A stretch of 41,039 nucleotides of DNA from Winslowiella iniecta (GCF_001267535.1 NZ_JRXE01000037.1:1-41039), one strand, 5' to 3'. Counted from the first letter of the stretch, positions 10,131-21,562 are shown. Notes: a model not told the origin generated them from the sequence alone. Made by a program: numbers and translations.

Positions 10131-11303
10131 TTAGCCCGCATTGGCGCGAATAATATCGGCAATCATCTGGTTAGCTGGCGCTAAATCCAGTGCCAGCGCA
10201 TTACTTTCATAAGCCGGCGTCTGACGCACGCTATTCGCCAGCACCATACCGTCGGTATTCTGGGTATCCACTTTCACCAGCGTGGAGAGGCCAATCCGCA
10301 GCGGATGTTTCTCAACCTGTCCGGCATCAAGTTCGATACGCACTGGCAGACGCTGGACGACTTTAATCCAGTTACCGGTGGCATTTTGTGCCGGTAGCAG
10401 TGAGAAGGCGCTGCCGGTACCCATATCCAGGCCGACAACTTTACCGTGATACACCACGTCATCACCGTAGATATCGCTGACCACCGTTGCCGGTTGGCCG
10501 ATGCGCACATTGGCGAGCTGCGTCTCTTTAAAGTTGGCGTCGACCCACAGGTTTTTCGCCGGGACGACCGCTAATAAAGGAGTAGAAGAAGTGATCTGTG
10601 AGCCGACCTGCACACTGCGACGCGAGACAAAACCGTCCATTGGACTGACGATTTCGGTACGCTGCAACGCCAGCCATGCATCACGCAGTTCTGCCGCGCT
10701 TTGTTTCACTGCCGGCTGGTTTTCCAGCGAGGTATTCATGATCATCGCCTGGTTGGCATTGTACTGCTGAACCGCGACGTCAAGCTGGGCTTTGGCGGTG
10801 GCCACTGCATCACGCGAGTGTTGCAGCTCTTCACGGCCAATTAAGTTAGCACTTCCTAACGGTTCACGACGCTTCAGGTCTGCTTCAGCCTGCGCCAGTG
10901 CAGTTTTTTGCAGTTCAATCGTCGCCTGATACTGTTTACCGTTGATCATCAGCTGATGAGTCTGACGGACGCTGGTGGCCAGTGCGGTCTGCGCTTTTTC
11001 AAACGCTTGCTCAGCATCGGTTTTATCCAGCGTAATCAGCACATCGCCTTTTTTCACATAGTCGGTATCATCGAACCACACTTTATTGACGCTGCCTGAA
11101 ACCTGCGCCATCACCTGCACCTGATTACCGGCAACATAGGCGTCGTCGGTTTCCTGATAATGACGTAAAACCAAAAACCAGTAAGTCAGATATGCAATAC
11201 CAATCACGATAAACACGACAGCCAGAAAAATCAGCGCTGTTTTACGCTTTTTCTTTTTATTAGCTGGCTGCTGCGGTTGTTGCAGCTCCGCATTTGCACT
11301 CAT
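10131..11303 (-). CDS. emrA: Multidrug efflux membrane fusion protein EmrA
   Basis: The periplasmic adaptor linking EmrB to TolC. The 390-residue product matches E. coli EmrA. A cytoplasmic basic tail (KKKKRK) and one transmembrane helix (about residues 25-45) are followed by a lipoyl/barrel-sandwich part with the conserved ETDDAYVAG and a long alpha-hairpin with NLIGREELQHSRDAV. The ATG at 11303 gives the family N-terminus MSANAE and follows GGAG. An upstream in-frame codon would add seven residues and is not favoured. mprA ends 153 bp upstream, with a hairpin between. Confidence 0.96.
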   Translation of the reverse strand: MSANAELQQPQQPANKKKKRKTALIFLAVVFIVIGIAYLTYWFLVLRHYQETDDAYVAGNQVQVMAQVSGSVNKVWFDDTDYVKKGDVLITLDKTDAEQAFEKAQTALATSVRQTHQLMINGKQYQATIELQKTALAQAEADLKRREPLGSANLIGREELQHSRDAVATAKAQLDVAVQQYNANQAMIMNTSLENQPAVKQSAAELRDAWLALQRTEIVSPMDGFVSRRSVQVGSQITSSTPLLAVVPAKNLWVDANFKETQLANVRIGQPATVVSDIYGDDVVYHGKVVGLDMGTGSAFSLLPAQNATGNWIKVVQRLPVRIELDAGQVEKHPLRIGLSTLVKVDTQNTDGMVLANSVRQTPAYESNALALDLAPANQMIADIIRANAG

Positions 11304-11372
11304 GGTGTTCTCCACGTTGTTCACGTATTACGGGCTCACGCACGTCCCTGCACGCAAGGTCCCGAGCCTAAA

Positions 11373-11397
11373 ATGCCAGCGGGATTAGCGCTGGCAT
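11373..11397 (-). terminator. Hairpin (attenuator or partial terminator) between mprA and emrA
   Basis: A 9-bp perfect stem ATGCCAGCG/CGCTGGCAT has a 7-base loop and is followed by four T on the minus strand. In this position it would lower emrAB expression relative to mprA. Confidence 0.65.
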
Positions 11398-11456
11398 GGA
11401 TAAATGGGGGGTTAAAATAGCGGTTTACTGGCGTGATTGTGTCGCAGATATTGCTA

Positions 11457-11987
11457 TTATCGGGAAAGCGAGGCGATAACTTGTTCTTCGTCCATTTGAT
11501 CCAGACGGTTCAGCAACTTACGGGTGATTCCTTCCAGCTGGCTCTTTTCTGAAGTGCTCAGTGAAGACCACAGATGTTGCAGGCTCTGATGCTGTGGCGG
11601 CAGCAGCTGAAGCAGGAACTCTTTACCCTTTTCGGTAAGATGCAGGTACAGGCAGCGGCGGTCGTTGTCGCTTTCACGGCGCTCAATCCAGCCGCGTTTT
11701 TCCAGTTCGTCGGCAATACGTGTGGCGTTGGTGCGTGATGAACCGAGCGCAGAGCTCAGCTCAGACGGCTGAATGCTGTGGTTTTCCTGCGCATCGAGCG
11801 TAATCAACGCCATAAACAGCGTCTCGTTAATCCCTTGAGCTTTCAGCATTTTATTGCGGTTATCCAGCAATTTGCTTTGCATATGCATGCACAGGCGCGT
11901 CAGCATAATTTCCTGCAAAGGAAAATCTTTCTGGCGATTAGCGCGAAAATTTAGCATCTGTTCAATGGGAGTAAACGAACTTTCCAT
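11457..11987 (-). CDS. mprA: MarR-family transcriptional repressor MprA (EmrR)
   Basis: A dimeric winged-helix repressor of the mprA-emrAB operon, released by pump substrates. The 176-residue product equals E. coli MprA in length, and the DNA-binding region (about 70-115: [38 protein letters not shown]) is nearly identical. It is the first gene of a minus-strand unit with emrA and emrB. Confidence 0.96.
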   Translation of the reverse strand: MESSFTPIEQMLNFRANRQKDFPLQEIMLTRLCMHMQSKLLDNRNKMLKAQGINETLFMALITLDAQENHSIQPSELSSALGSSRTNATRIADELEKRGWIERRESDNDRRCLYLHLTEKGKEFLLQLLPPQHQSLQHLWSSLSTSEKSQLEGITRKLLNRLDQMDEEQVIASLSR

Positions 11988-12039
11988 CTTGGGGGAACCT
12001 CACTAGTTGCAACTGGTATAGTAACGATGGTGATTTAAT

Positions 12040-12053
12040 AAGTGTATACACTT
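12040..12053. promoter_or_regulatory. 14-bp perfect palindrome upstream of mprA
   Basis: AAGTGTATACACTT is its own reverse complement. It lies 53 bp before the mprA ATG, next to a minus-strand -10-like TACTAT. A second, shorter palindrome AGTTGCAACT lies at 12005-12014. Either could be an operator. I cannot tie either to a known MprA consensus. Confidence 0.4.
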
Positions 12054-12077
12054 TGAGAGTGGTAACCGTTTTCAGGT

Positions 12078-12395
12078 TCACATAATCATCATCAACAATT
12101 TCCAGGTCATTCCATAACCCAGGGCGTACAACAGCATGACAAATCCAGTGCTGTTGGGCAGAAAATTGGCCGCATTCGACTTTGCCGCGAAAGTACAGAG
12201 ATTGACGACAGGTCGGGGCGGCAGGAACAGAATGGCGGGAGATGTGACTGTCAGCATGCGGCAACGCATCGCAACCTGCCAGTAGCGTGTCGGACACGCC
12301 ACCAGAGATCATTGCTTTCCGATTGCTTAATAATTGCATGCGTAAAAATAACCAGCCTGAATAAGTAACGTTAAACAATACCAGAGAGGGGAAGG
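12078..12395 (-). pseudogene. ygaH: Frameshifted remnant of ygaH (AzlD-like L-valine exporter subunit)
   Basis: In E. coli, ygaZ and ygaH lie between ygaY and mprA and encode an L-valine exporter. Here the whole gap is about 460 bp and no open frame encodes either protein. On the minus strand the last codons read LLYALGYGMTWK, resembling the YgaH C-terminus LLSALAYGLAWK, and stop at 12078. Upstream in the same frame, VAMRCRMLTVTS resembles IASICALLVVST. Further 5', GIV then RYLFRL resembles GVVN...FRYLPLRL, but with a stop codon and a frame change. The 5' boundary is approximate. ygaZ is absent. Confidence 0.7.
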
Positions 12396-12444
12396 GCTTA
12401 ATACCCCGCATTAGCTGAAAATTCCTCAATTTACTATATGCAGG

Positions 12445-13629
12445 CTAATTACTGTCATCTTCGTGACGGTAACCGCTCCACCAACTGAGCAGATTCAGCA
12501 GCGTCAGTACCACGCCGGCTGCACAGACACCGTACCAGCCCGCGTGCTGGAAGGCGCTGGCAGAGACCAGTGAACCGACGGCACCGCCGATAAAGTAGCT
12601 GGTCATATAGCCGGAAGTCAGGCGATTACGTGCTTCCGGCATCCGGCGGTAAATAACACTCTGATTGGTAATGTGCACGCCCTGTACCGCCAGGTCGAGC
12701 AGAATAATCCCAACTATCAGCGCCAGAAGTGAGTGAGCACCAACTGCGGTGATTCCCCAGGACGCCAGCATGATCAGTAAACCCAATGTGGTGGTGATGC
12801 GGGCTTTGCCCTTATCGGCCAGGCTGCCCGCCTGACGTGCAGCTAACGCACCGGCCGCGCCGACCAGACCCAGCAGGCCAATCATGCCTTCCGAGTAATT
12901 GTAGGGCGGCGAGGCCAGCAAAAATGCCATTGAGGTCCACAGCACGCTAAAGTTGGCAAATGACAGACATCCGACCATTGCACGGGTGCGCAGCACGCGG
13001 TTACCGCCATACAGTTGGAAAATCGAACGTAGCAGCTGCGGATAGTTAAGCGGAACCGACTGACGGTAGCGCGGTAACCCGCGCCACAACGCCAGCGCCA
13101 TCAGTACCATCAGGATGCTGGCGACCCAGTAGACGGTGCGCCAGCCGCCGAGTTGCGCTAAGCCACCGGCAACGGTACGTGCCAACAGGATGCCCAGCAG
13201 CAGGCCACTCATCACGGTGCCAATCACTTTGCCGCGTTTTTCCGGCGCGGCCAGCGTGGCCGCCAGCGGCACCAGAATTTGCGCCACCACCGAAAACAGC
13301 CCGGTTAATACCGTACCCAGCAGCATCATAGCCAGGGAAGATGACAGCGCGGTGATCACCATTCCCCCTGCGGCCAGCAGGCTCATCACCACAATCAGAC
13401 CGCGCCGTTCCAGCATATCGCCAAGCGGAACCAGCAGCAGTAAGCCCGCGGCATAGCCGAGCTGAGCGGTGGTGACAATAAATCCGGCCTGATTGACCGA
13501 TAAATCAAAATTGCGGGCGATAGTTTCCAGCAGGGGCTGAACATAGTAGTTACAGGCAACGGAAAGACCGGTCGCCACGGACATCAAAGCGACAAGCGCC
13601 GGGCTAAGCCCCTGTGGTGCGGATTTCAT
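12445..13629 (-). CDS. ygaY: MFS transporter, YgaY-like
   Basis: A 394-residue major facilitator with about 12 hydrophobic segments and the motif A-like loop PLGDMLERRGLI. The N-terminus SVATGLSVACNYYVQPLLETIA is typical of the YgaY/AraJ-type exporter group. The substrate is unknown. In the E. coli K-12 reference this gene is broken; here it is intact. Its position between proX and the mprA region matches E. coli, which supports orthology. A separate terminator after proX suggests it has its own promoter. Confidence 0.82.
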   Translation of the reverse strand: MKSAPQGLSPALVALMSVATGLSVACNYYVQPLLETIARNFDLSVNQAGFIVTTAQLGYAAGLLLLVPLGDMLERRGLIVVMSLLAAGGMVITALSSSLAMMLLGTVLTGLFSVVAQILVPLAATLAAPEKRGKVIGTVMSGLLLGILLARTVAGGLAQLGGWRTVYWVASILMVLMALALWRGLPRYRQSVPLNYPQLLRSIFQLYGGNRVLRTRAMVGCLSFANFSVLWTSMAFLLASPPYNYSEGMIGLLGLVGAAGALAARQAGSLADKGKARITTTLGLLIMLASWGITAVGAHSLLALIVGIILLDLAVQGVHITNQSVIYRRMPEARNRLTSGYMTSYFIGGAVGSLVSASAFQHAGWYGVCAAGVVLTLLNLLSWWSGYRHEDDSN

Positions 13630-13725
13630 AAGCAGTTAACAACATTGATAAGTGGAATAAGCTAATAGTAACCTAAAAAACTATTTCATTGTTGTGATGA
13701 TTAACAGGACAAACCAGTAAAACGC

Positions 13726-13749
13726 AAAAAGCAGCCCGCAGGCTGCTTT
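13726..13749 (-). terminator. Terminator of the proVWX operon
   Basis: A 9-bp perfect stem AAAGCAGCC/GGCTGCTTT with a 4-base loop is followed on the minus strand by a T-tract. It lies 52 bp beyond the proX stop codon. Confidence 0.9.
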
Positions 13750-13800
13750 GGAATTTCATCGCAGGAGCAGCTTTTCGCCGCCCCTGATGAGAGTGAATAA

Positions 13801-14796
13801 TTACTTCGCTGCTGCGGCGGCGTCAGCGACCCACTTATCAAACTGCGCCTGGTGGGCTTTAATCCAGCCATCAACATGGCGGTTGATATCGCTCTCTGAG
13901 GCTTCACCGGCATGCATGCGCGCATTCTGCGCATTGATATCAGCGATAGGCAGCTTCATTTCAGCAAACAGTTTGGCGGCTGCGGGGTTTTTCTCTGCCC
14001 ACTGTTTATTAGCAACGATATGCATGGTATTAACCGGGAAGCCATAGTTGGCACCGTTAGGCAGTTTGGTATCAACATCTTTCTGCTCCCCTGGCAGGGA
14101 AGAGAACGGCACCTGCAACCAGACCACATCTTTACCCGGAACCAGCACGTCACTCAGCCAGTAAGGCGTCCAGGTGTAATAGATAACCGGTTTACCCTGC
14201 TTAAAGCGCGCCATGACATCCGCGATCATCGCAGAATAGTTACCCATATTGGCTTCGACTGTCTGGGTGAGACCGAAGGCCGGCATCTGATGATTAATCA
14301 CCGTTTCACAGCCCCAGCCCGGTGAACAACCGGTCAGGTCGGCTTTGCCATCCCCATTGGTATCAAACAGTTTGGCAATTTTTGGATCTTTCAGCTGATC
14401 GATACGCGTGATGTGATACTTCTCAGCGGTTTTTTTGTCGATCAGATAACCCTGAGCCGCGCCTTCAACGTAATTACCCTCGCGATAAAACTTTTTGTCA
14501 CCGCCCGCCGCTTTATACATATCGTCATGCAGCGGCTGCCAGTTGACGGCAGTAAAAGTGGCATCGCCAGAGGCAATGGAGGTGTAGCCAACGTTGTAAT
14601 CCACCTCGCTGGTGCTGTCCACGGTGTAACCCAGTTTTTCCAGCGCGCGGCTGACCAGCAGCGTCTGAAAACTCTCTTCGGTAATGGTGCTCTGTACCGG
14701 TTTCACCGTAATGCCTTTACCCGGCAGGTCTGCTGCGGAAACCTGTGTCGCGGCCAGAGTGGTTAAGGCGGCTGCCAACATTGCTGTCTTGCGCAT
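13801..14796 (-). CDS. proX: Glycine betaine/proline betaine-binding periplasmic protein ProX
   Basis: The substrate-binding protein of the ProU osmoprotectant ABC transporter. The 331-residue product matches E. coli ProX (330). An N-terminal signal peptide ends near [10 protein letters not shown]. The betaine-cage tryptophans are visible in [17 protein letters not shown] and DVVWLQVPF, and the paired cysteines in [11 protein letters not shown]. It is the last gene of proVWX: 68 bp separate it from proW, and a terminator follows. Confidence 0.97.
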   Translation of the reverse strand: MRKTAMLAAALTTLAATQVSAADLPGKGITVKPVQSTITEESFQTLLVSRALEKLGYTVDSTSEVDYNVGYTSIASGDATFTAVNWQPLHDDMYKAAGGDKKFYREGNYVEGAAQGYLIDKKTAEKYHITRIDQLKDPKIAKLFDTNGDGKADLTGCSPGWGCETVINHQMPAFGLTQTVEANMGNYSAMIADVMARFKQGKPVIYYTWTPYWLSDVLVPGKDVVWLQVPFSSLPGEQKDVDTKLPNGANYGFPVNTMHIVANKQWAEKNPAAAKLFAEMKLPIADINAQNARMHAGEASESDINRHVDGWIKAHQAQFDKWVADAAAAAK

Positions 14797-14864
14797 AGTG
14801 ATTCCTTATTAGTGGTGTTATTGCGGGTCTTGCCGGCGGTGCGACTGGCACACCGCCGGAAAAA

Positions 14865-16046
14865 TTATGACTTGATAAACGGACGGGTCAGCAAGCCAAT
14901 CGGACCGCTGGCGTACCAGCGGCGGCTGCCACGGCTGCGGCTGTCACGGCCCAGCGACTGCGTCAGGCGATCGAGGATGATCGCCAGGATCACGATGCCG
15001 ACGCCGCCGACGGTGGCGAGGCCCATATCCAGACGGCCAATACCGCGCAGTACCATTTGTCCCAGACCGCCAACGGCGATCATTGAGGCGATCACCACCA
15101 TCGACAGGGCCAGCATCAGCGTCTGGTTAACCCCGGCCATAATGGTCGGCATCGCCAGCGGTAGCTGAACCTTAAACAGCATCTGGCGCGGGTTGGCACC
15201 AAAGGATTCGGCAGCTTCGATCAAATCAGCGGGTACCTGCTTAATCCCGAGAATCGTCAGGCGCACAATAGGCGGCAGGGCAAAGATAATCGTCACCACC
15301 ACGCCTGGCACGTTACCGATACCAAATAGCATTACAATCGGTACCAGGTAGACAAACGCGGGTGTGGTTTGCATCGCATCCAGCAGTGGCCGAATGATTT
15401 TCGCCGCCCGCTCGCTGCGTGCCAGCCAGATCCCCAGCGGCAGCCCGATAACAATACAGAACAGCAAAGCGGTAAGAACCAGCGCCAGCGTCACCATTGC
15501 CTGCGACCAGGCGCCAATCGCACCAATCGCAATCAGTGAGACCAGCGTGGCGATCCCCATACCGAAGCTGGAAAGCTGCCAGGCAATCAGCGCAAAAACA
15601 ATGATCGCCACCGGCGCGGGCATGCCCAGCAGCAACTGCTGGAAGGCGCTGAGGATATAATCCACCGGTACGCGAATACCCTGGAACACCGGGCGGAAAT
15701 GCGTGACCACCCAGTCAATGCCTTCGGTGACCCAACTATCCAGCGGGATCAGGGTTTTGTGGAAGGGATCAAGAATATTGAAGTGTTCTGCCTGGGGCGC
15801 AGGTGCGCTGCTCAGCCAGTCGCTGCTGCTGTTGGCCGCATCGTGACCGCCGCCAGACGCGGGTGAACCCCAGGCATCACTGCCAGCGCTGCCGGATGTG
15901 GTATCCGCAGGCGCGGCACTGCTGCCGGTATCGGCAGACGTTGACCAGGGATCGCTGGCCGGAGCAGCACTGCTGCTGTCAGCTGCCGCAGTTGATTCAG
16001 TCTGCGCGGGTGCGGTTTCCCACGGATTCGCCGTTTGATTACTCAT
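14865..16046 (-). CDS. proW: Glycine betaine/proline ABC transporter permease ProW, long N-terminus
   Basis: The inner-membrane permease of ProU. From the conserved [20 protein letters not shown] to the C-terminus it is nearly identical to E. coli ProW, including the permease signature [20 protein letters not shown] that contacts ProV. The product is 393 residues against 354 in E. coli. The difference is a longer N-terminal tail (residues 1-86) of Ser/Ala/Gly/Asp repeats with several DPWS/DAWG-like units. Its start overlaps the proV stop by 8 bp, which fixes the start and indicates translational coupling. Confidence 0.96.
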   Translation of the reverse strand: MSNQTANPWETAPAQTESTAAADSSSAAPASDPWSTSADTGSSAAPADTTSGSAGSDAWGSPASGGGHDAANSSSDWLSSAPAPQAEHFNILDPFHKTLIPLDSWVTEGIDWVVTHFRPVFQGIRVPVDYILSAFQQLLLGMPAPVAIIVFALIAWQLSSFGMGIATLVSLIAIGAIGAWSQAMVTLALVLTALLFCIVIGLPLGIWLARSERAAKIIRPLLDAMQTTPAFVYLVPIVMLFGIGNVPGVVVTIIFALPPIVRLTILGIKQVPADLIEAAESFGANPRQMLFKVQLPLAMPTIMAGVNQTLMLALSMVVIASMIAVGGLGQMVLRGIGRLDMGLATVGGVGIVILAIILDRLTQSLGRDSRSRGSRRWYASGPIGLLTRPFIKS

Positions 16047-17238
16047 TGTTAGCCCCCTCGCGATCTAATGCCTGTAGTAACGTGCCTTTGGAAATAATAC
16101 CGATGTACTGCTGGTCTTCGCCGACAATCGGCACGGCACAAGGTGCTTGCGCCACATGCGACAGCAGCTCATTCAGTGAGGTATCACCCGGCACGGCGAC
16201 AGGGGAGGCGAGCAGGGCTGAATCCAGTCCTTCACCGGCGGCCAGCGCCGCTTTTAGTGAGTCGACAGAGACGATACCGACAAATTTCTGTCGCTCCAGC
16301 ACATAACCGTATTCGCGATCGGCATCCTGCAACAATTTGATGGCAGAGCGTGGCCCGAGACCAGGCGCTTTACGAATCAGCGCGCCTGCGCTGCGACGGG
16401 CAATATCTTTGGCGCTGAATACATGACTGATATCGACGCCGCGGAAGAAGGTACGCACGTAGTCATTGGCGGGGTTATTAAGAATTTCGTCGGGCGTGCC
16501 GACCTGCACCACTTCGCCACCCTGCATAATCGCAATACGGTCGCCAATACGCATCGCTTCATCAAGGTCATGGGAGATAAACACGATAGTGCGCTGATGT
16601 TTTGATTGCAGCTTGACCAGCTCGTCCTGCATTTCAGTACGGATTAACGGATCAAGTGCCGAGAAAGCTTCGTCCATCAGCAAAATATCCGGATTAATCG
16701 CCAGCGCGCGGGCTAATCCGACACGTTGACGCATGCCGCCAGAAAGTTCATCAGGATAAGCGTGAGCATAATTATCCAGCCCGACCTGACGCAGTGCATC
16801 GAGTGCTTTTTCCTGACGCTCCTGCAACGGTACGCCGGCTAATTCCATGCCGAATGCGGCATTATTTAATACCGTCATATGTGGCATCAGAGCGAATGAC
16901 TGAAATACCATGCTGATTTTATTTCGGCGTACCTGACGCAGGGCGCTGTCAGATATTTTCGCGATGTCGACACCATCAATTATGACCTGACCGCGAGTCG
17001 GTTCTATCAGACGATTGAGAAGGCGAACCATGGTGGATTTACCGGAGCCGGATAATCCCATGATGACAAATATCTCGCCTTCTTCAATGGCCAGACTGGC
17101 GTCTTTTACCCCGAGAGAGAGGCCGGTTTTCTCCAGCAGTGCCTCTTTGCTGATGCCTTTCTCGATGTGCTTAAACGCACGCTCGGGATTTTCCCCAAAT
17201 ACTTTATATAAATTCTTAACTTCTAATTTAATTGCCAT
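16039..17238 (-). CDS. proV: Glycine betaine/proline ABC transporter ATP-binding protein ProV
   Basis: The ATPase of the ProU transporter, 399 residues (E. coli 400). The nucleotide-binding domain has Walker [11 protein letters not shown]-loop [11 protein letters not shown], signature [10 protein letters not shown], Walker [14 protein letters not shown] and H-loop FISHD. A tandem CBS region follows (about 280-395), the part known in related transporters to sense ionic strength. It is the first gene of proVWX, with a 396-bp AT-rich upstream region. Confidence 0.97.
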   Translation of the reverse strand: MAIKLEVKNLYKVFGENPERAFKHIEKGISKEALLEKTGLSLGVKDASLAIEEGEIFVIMGLSGSGKSTMVRLLNRLIEPTRGQVIIDGVDIAKISDSALRQVRRNKISMVFQSFALMPHMTVLNNAAFGMELAGVPLQERQEKALDALRQVGLDNYAHAYPDELSGGMRQRVGLARALAINPDILLMDEAFSALDPLIRTEMQDELVKLQSKHQRTIVFISHDLDEAMRIGDRIAIMQGGEVVQVGTPDEILNNPANDYVRTFFRGVDISHVFSAKDIARRSAGALIRKAPGLGPRSAIKLLQDADREYGYVLERQKFVGIVSVDSLKAALAAGEGLDSALLASPVAVPGDTSLNELLSHVAQAPCAVPIVGEDQQYIGIISKGTLLQALDREGANNE

Positions 17239-17315
17239 GCAAAAATTAAGTTCCCGTTAGTTGATTAATTATCTTATATTTCTTTTTATATCCTGGTTAA
17301 ATAAAAGCGGCATAT

Positions 17316-17343
17316 ACCCTAACACACTGAGAGTATCTGACAA
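17316..17343 (-). promoter_or_regulatory. proU sigma-70 promoter (osmoregulated type)
   Basis: On the minus strand a -35 TTGTCA and a -10 TAGGGT are 16 bp apart. The unusual TAGGGT -10 resembles the known E. coli proU main promoter. The start site would be about 70 bp before the proV ATG. The surrounding 17239-17634 region is AT-rich with A/T tracts, which fits H-NS control as known for proU, but that is inference. I see no gene in this stretch. Confidence 0.7.
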
Positions 17344-17603
17344 CCCTTCACGGGCGTGCGAAGAATTGATATGAGACAGTGATCTCTGTTAATGCCAGAG
17401 CGCATAAGGGATTGAGGGGGATCAAAAAAGTGAAAAACAACTTGATATTTACATAAGAATGTAATGAATCAGGGGGGAAATAGTGGTGTGAAAAGGTCAC
17501 GATATTTTATCAAATCAGCAGAATATGAAGGGTTTATTATAAGTAAATAATCTGGCTTGCTGGCTGAAATTTGGGGAATTAACCGGAATTAATTTGAAAT
17601 ACG

Positions 17604-17622
17604 GGGCGCCTGAGCGGCACCC
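17604..17622 (-). terminator. Weak hairpin after nrdF
   Basis: A 7-bp stem (one G-T pair) GGGTGCC/GGCGCCC with a 5-base loop follows nrdF by 12 bp. It has only scattered T residues after it, so termination may be partial. Confidence 0.45.
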
Positions 17623-17634
17623 ACGCGATAGCGG

Positions 17635-18627
<993 letters not shown>

Positions 18628-20778
18628 TTACAGCGAGCAGGAGACGCAGCCCTGCACTTCGGTTCCTTCCAGCGCCATCTGACGCAGACGGATGTAGTAA
18701 AGGGTTTTGATCCCTTTCTTCCAGGCGTAAATCTGCGCTTTATTAATATCGCGGGTGGTGGCGGTATCACGGAAAAACAGCGTTAACGACAACCCCTGGT
18801 CGACATGGCGCGTGGCCTCGGCATAGGTATTAATAATCGCTTCCGGCCCGATATCATAAGCATCCTGATACAGCGCCTGGTTATGATTATTCATAAACGG
18901 TGCCGGGTAGTAGACGCGGCCAGTTTTGCCCTCTTTGCGAATCTCAATCCGCGAAACGATCGGGTGAATGCTTGAGGTGGCGTGATTGATATAAGAGATC
19001 GAACCGGTCGGCGGAATCGCTTGCAGGTTCTGGTTATACAATCCGCTACTCATCACCGCCGCTTTCAGCGCACGCCACTCCTGTTGCGTTGGCAGAGTGA
19101 TACCTGCGTCGGCGAACAGCGCGGCGATACGGGCGGTGCGCGGTTGCCAGCTCTGCCCGGTATACTGGTCAAAGTATTCGCCACTGGCATAACGTGAGTC
19201 GCTAAATCCGGCAAAGCTTTGCTGACGTTCGCGTGCCAGCAGGTTCGAGGTGCGCAGCGCGTGGTAAGTGACGCAATAAAAGTAGATATTGGTGAAATCC
19301 AGCGCTTCTTCCGAACCATACAGCATGCCTTCGCGCGCCAGATAGCCGTGCAGATTCATCTGGCCCAGACCGATGGCGTGCGACTGGGCATTACCCGCGG
19401 CGATTGACGGCACCGACGCAATATCACTCATTTCCGACACCGCCGTCAGGCCGCGAATGGCGACTTCCACCGTGCGGGCAAAATCTTCCGAGTCCATCGC
19501 ATGCGCAATATTCAGCGAGCCGAGATTGCAGGAGATATCCTTGCCGATCTGACGATAGCTGAGATCGTCGTTATAGTCGGTCGGCGTATTGACCTGCAAA
19601 ATCTCGGAGCAGAGATTGCTCATATTAATCCGCCCCTTGATCGGGTTGGCGCGATTCACCGTGTCTTCATACATGATGTAGGGATAGCCGGACTCAAACT
19701 GAATCTCCGCCAGCGTCTGGAAAAACTCGCGCGGATTAATAAAGGTCTTACGGATACGCTCGTCCGCCAGCATCTCGTCATATTTTTCACTGACGCTGAT
19801 ATCAGCAAACGGCAGGCCATACAGGCGCTCGACATCATAGGGCGAGAACAGCGCCATGGGCTGATTGGCTTTGGCCAGCTGGAAAGTGATATCCGGGATC
19901 ACCACGCCAAGTGACAGCGTTTTAATACGAATTTTTTCATCAGCATTTTCGCGCTTGGTATCGAGAAAGCGCAGAATATCCGGATGGTGCGCATGCAGAT
20001 AGACCGCGCCCGCGCCCTGGCGTGCACCTAACTGATTGGCATAGGAAAAAGCATCTTCCAGCATTTTCATCACCGGAATCACGCCGGATGACTGGTTTTC
20101 GATGCGTTTGATCGGTGCGCCGGCCTCGCGCAGATTCGACAGCAGAAATGCCACGCCGCCGCCGCGTTTTGATAATTGCAGCGCTGAATTCACCGAGCGG
20201 CCAATCGACTCCATATTGTCTTCGATGCGCAGCAAGAAGCAGGAGACCAGCTCACCGCGCTGCTGTTTGCCGCAGTTCAGGAAGGTGGGCGTGGCTGGCT
20301 GAAAACGCCCGCTGAGCATCTCTTCCATCAGCGCCGTTGCCAGCGACTCGTCACCGCGCGCCAGCGTCAGCGCCACCATGCAAACGCGATCTTCGAAATT
20401 CTCCAGATAGCGTTTGCCATCAAAGGTTTTTAGCGCGTAGCTGGTATAGAACTTATAAGCGCCGAGAAACGTGCGAAAGCGGAAGCGACGCTGGTACGCG
20501 CGGGCAAACAGCGCTTCGATAAACTCAAATGGCCAGGCGTTCAGCACTTCTGCTTCGTAGTAACCTTCTGCCACCAGATATTGCAGGCGTTCGGCCAGCG
20601 AGTCGAAGGCGACGCTGTTGGGAATCACATGTTGCAGGTAAAACTGGCGCGTCGCTTCGTGGTCCTTTTCAAACTGGATATTACCGTCGGCATCATAAAG
20701 ATTAAGCATCGCGTTCAGCGCATGATAGTCGAGCGCAGTGGCGGCGGGTTTTATGACAGTGCTGTCTGTTGTTGCCAA
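18628..20778 (-). CDS. nrdE: Class Ib ribonucleotide reductase alpha subunit NrdE
   Basis: The catalytic subunit that reduces ribonucleoside diphosphates. The 716-residue product matches E. coli NrdE (714). Active-site cysteines lie in [15 protein letters not shown] and in NMSNLCSEI, and the C-terminal pair CVSC is re-reduced by NrdH. As is usual for class Ib, there is no N-terminal ATP-cone allosteric domain. The start overlaps nrdI by 28 bp, an arrangement also seen in E. coli. Confidence 0.97.
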   Translation of the reverse strand: MATTDSTVIKPAATALDYHALNAMLNLYDADGNIQFEKDHEATRQFYLQHVIPNSVAFDSLAERLQYLVAEGYYEAEVLNAWPFEFIEALFARAYQRRFRFRTFLGAYKFYTSYALKTFDGKRYLENFEDRVCMVALTLARGDESLATALMEEMLSGRFQPATPTFLNCGKQQRGELVSCFLLRIEDNMESIGRSVNSALQLSKRGGGVAFLLSNLREAGAPIKRIENQSSGVIPVMKMLEDAFSYANQLGARQGAGAVYLHAHHPDILRFLDTKRENADEKIRIKTLSLGVVIPDITFQLAKANQPMALFSPYDVERLYGLPFADISVSEKYDEMLADERIRKTFINPREFFQTLAEIQFESGYPYIMYEDTVNRANPIKGRINMSNLCSEILQVNTPTDYNDDLSYRQIGKDISCNLGSLNIAHAMDSEDFARTVEVAIRGLTAVSEMSDIASVPSIAAGNAQSHAIGLGQMNLHGYLAREGMLYGSEEALDFTNIYFYCVTYHALRTSNLLARERQQSFAGFSDSRYASGEYFDQYTGQSWQPRTARIAALFADAGITLPTQQEWRALKAAVMSSGLYNQNLQAIPPTGSISYINHATSSIHPIVSRIEIRKEGKTGRVYYPAPFMNNHNQALYQDAYDIGPEAIINTYAEATRHVDQGLSLTLFFRDTATTRDINKAQIYAWKKGIKTLYYIRLRQMALEGTEVQGCVSCSL

Positions 20779-21161
20779 AATTGGGTTACTCCCGATTTTA
20801 CGTTAGCAATATCGTCGGCGGTTCCCAGCAGCTCGAAGCGGTAGAGGTAAGGAACCTGACATTTTTGCGCAATGATGTCGCCCGCCATGCAGAACGCGGT
20901 ACCGAAGTTACGGTTCCCGGCGGCAATCACGCCGCGGATCAGGCGGCGATTGGCTTCATCATTAAGAAATTGAATCACCTGTTTGGGCACCGCACCGCGA
21001 GCGGTGCCACCCCCGTAGCTCGGCACCACCAGGATAAAGGGGCAATCAAGCTGTAAGCGCTGGCTGCCGTCCAGTGGAATCCGCCGCGCCGGTAAGCCCA
21101 AACGGCTGATAAAACGGTGCGTGTTTTCCGACTGGCTGGAAAAATAGACCAGTGGAAACAT
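20751..21161 (-). CDS. nrdI: Flavodoxin-like NrdI
   Basis: An FMN protein that supplies oxidant for assembly of the NrdF manganese-tyrosyl radical. The 136-residue product equals E. coli NrdI in length. It has the FMN-binding N-terminus [13 protein letters not shown], the glycine loop [17 protein letters not shown], and [10 protein letters not shown]. It begins 4 bp after nrdH and overlaps nrdE by 28 bp. Confidence 0.96.
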   Translation of the reverse strand: MFPLVYFSSQSENTHRFISRLGLPARRIPLDGSQRLQLDCPFILVVPSYGGGTARGAVPKQVIQFLNDEANRRLIRGVIAAGNRNFGTAFCMAGDIIAQKCQVPYLYRFELLGTADDIANVKSGVTQFWQQQTALS

Positions 21162-21165
21162 GATA

Positions 21166-21408
21166 TTAGCCCTGTGCCATCGCCATCTGGCTCAGTGCGG
21201 AAATTTTGTCCGGGCGAAAACCGCTCCAGTGCTGGTCGGCGGCCATCACCACCGGAACCTGGCGGTATCCGAGCGATTTCAGGGTTTCCACCGCACCCGG
21301 TTCGCTATCGAGATTGACCAGCTGGTAGTGGATGCCTTTTTTATCCATGGCATTTTTTGTCGCGTTGCACTGGACACAGTTATCTTTAGTGTAAATAATA
21401 ATGCGCAT
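21166..21408 (-). CDS. nrdH: NrdH-redoxin (glutaredoxin-like reductant of NrdE)
   Basis: An 80-residue glutaredoxin-like protein with thioredoxin-type specificity that reduces NrdE. The active site is CVQC, as in E. coli NrdH, followed by the family segments RQVPVVMA and WSGFRPDKI. It is the first gene of nrdHIEF, and the NrdR boxes lie about 110-155 bp upstream. Confidence 0.96.
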   Translation of the reverse strand: MRIIIYTKDNCVQCNATKNAMDKKGIHYQLVNLDSEPGAVETLKSLGYRQVPVVMAADQHWSGFRPDKISALSQMAMAQG

Positions 21409-21515
21409 GATTCGTATTTACCTTGGTTATTAGAAACACGGTGTTATGCGAATCGTTTTTACTGTCGATTCGCGCCAGCCTTGCCACCATCTGTAGTGGT
21501 TATTTAATGGTGGTA

Positions 21516-21562
21516 ATACTAGATGTAGTGTCTGGTGAAATCAACCTGACTATATATAGTGT
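21516..21562 (-). promoter_or_regulatory. Tandem NrdR boxes upstream of nrdH
   Basis: Two 16-bp imperfect palindromes match the NrdR box (acaCwAtATaTwGtgt): ATACTAGATGTAGTGT at 21516-21531 and TGACTATATATAGTGT at 21547-21562. Their starts are 31 bp apart, three helical turns, the usual spacing for NrdR operators. They should mediate nucleotide-sensitive repression of nrdHIEF. Confidence 0.85.

Noticed and set aside
11962-12429. A 155-codon open frame on the minus strand between the MFS gene and mprA
   Set aside because: Only parts of other frames resemble YgaH; this frame runs through the remnant and overlaps the mprA start, so it is better explained as a decayed ygaH.
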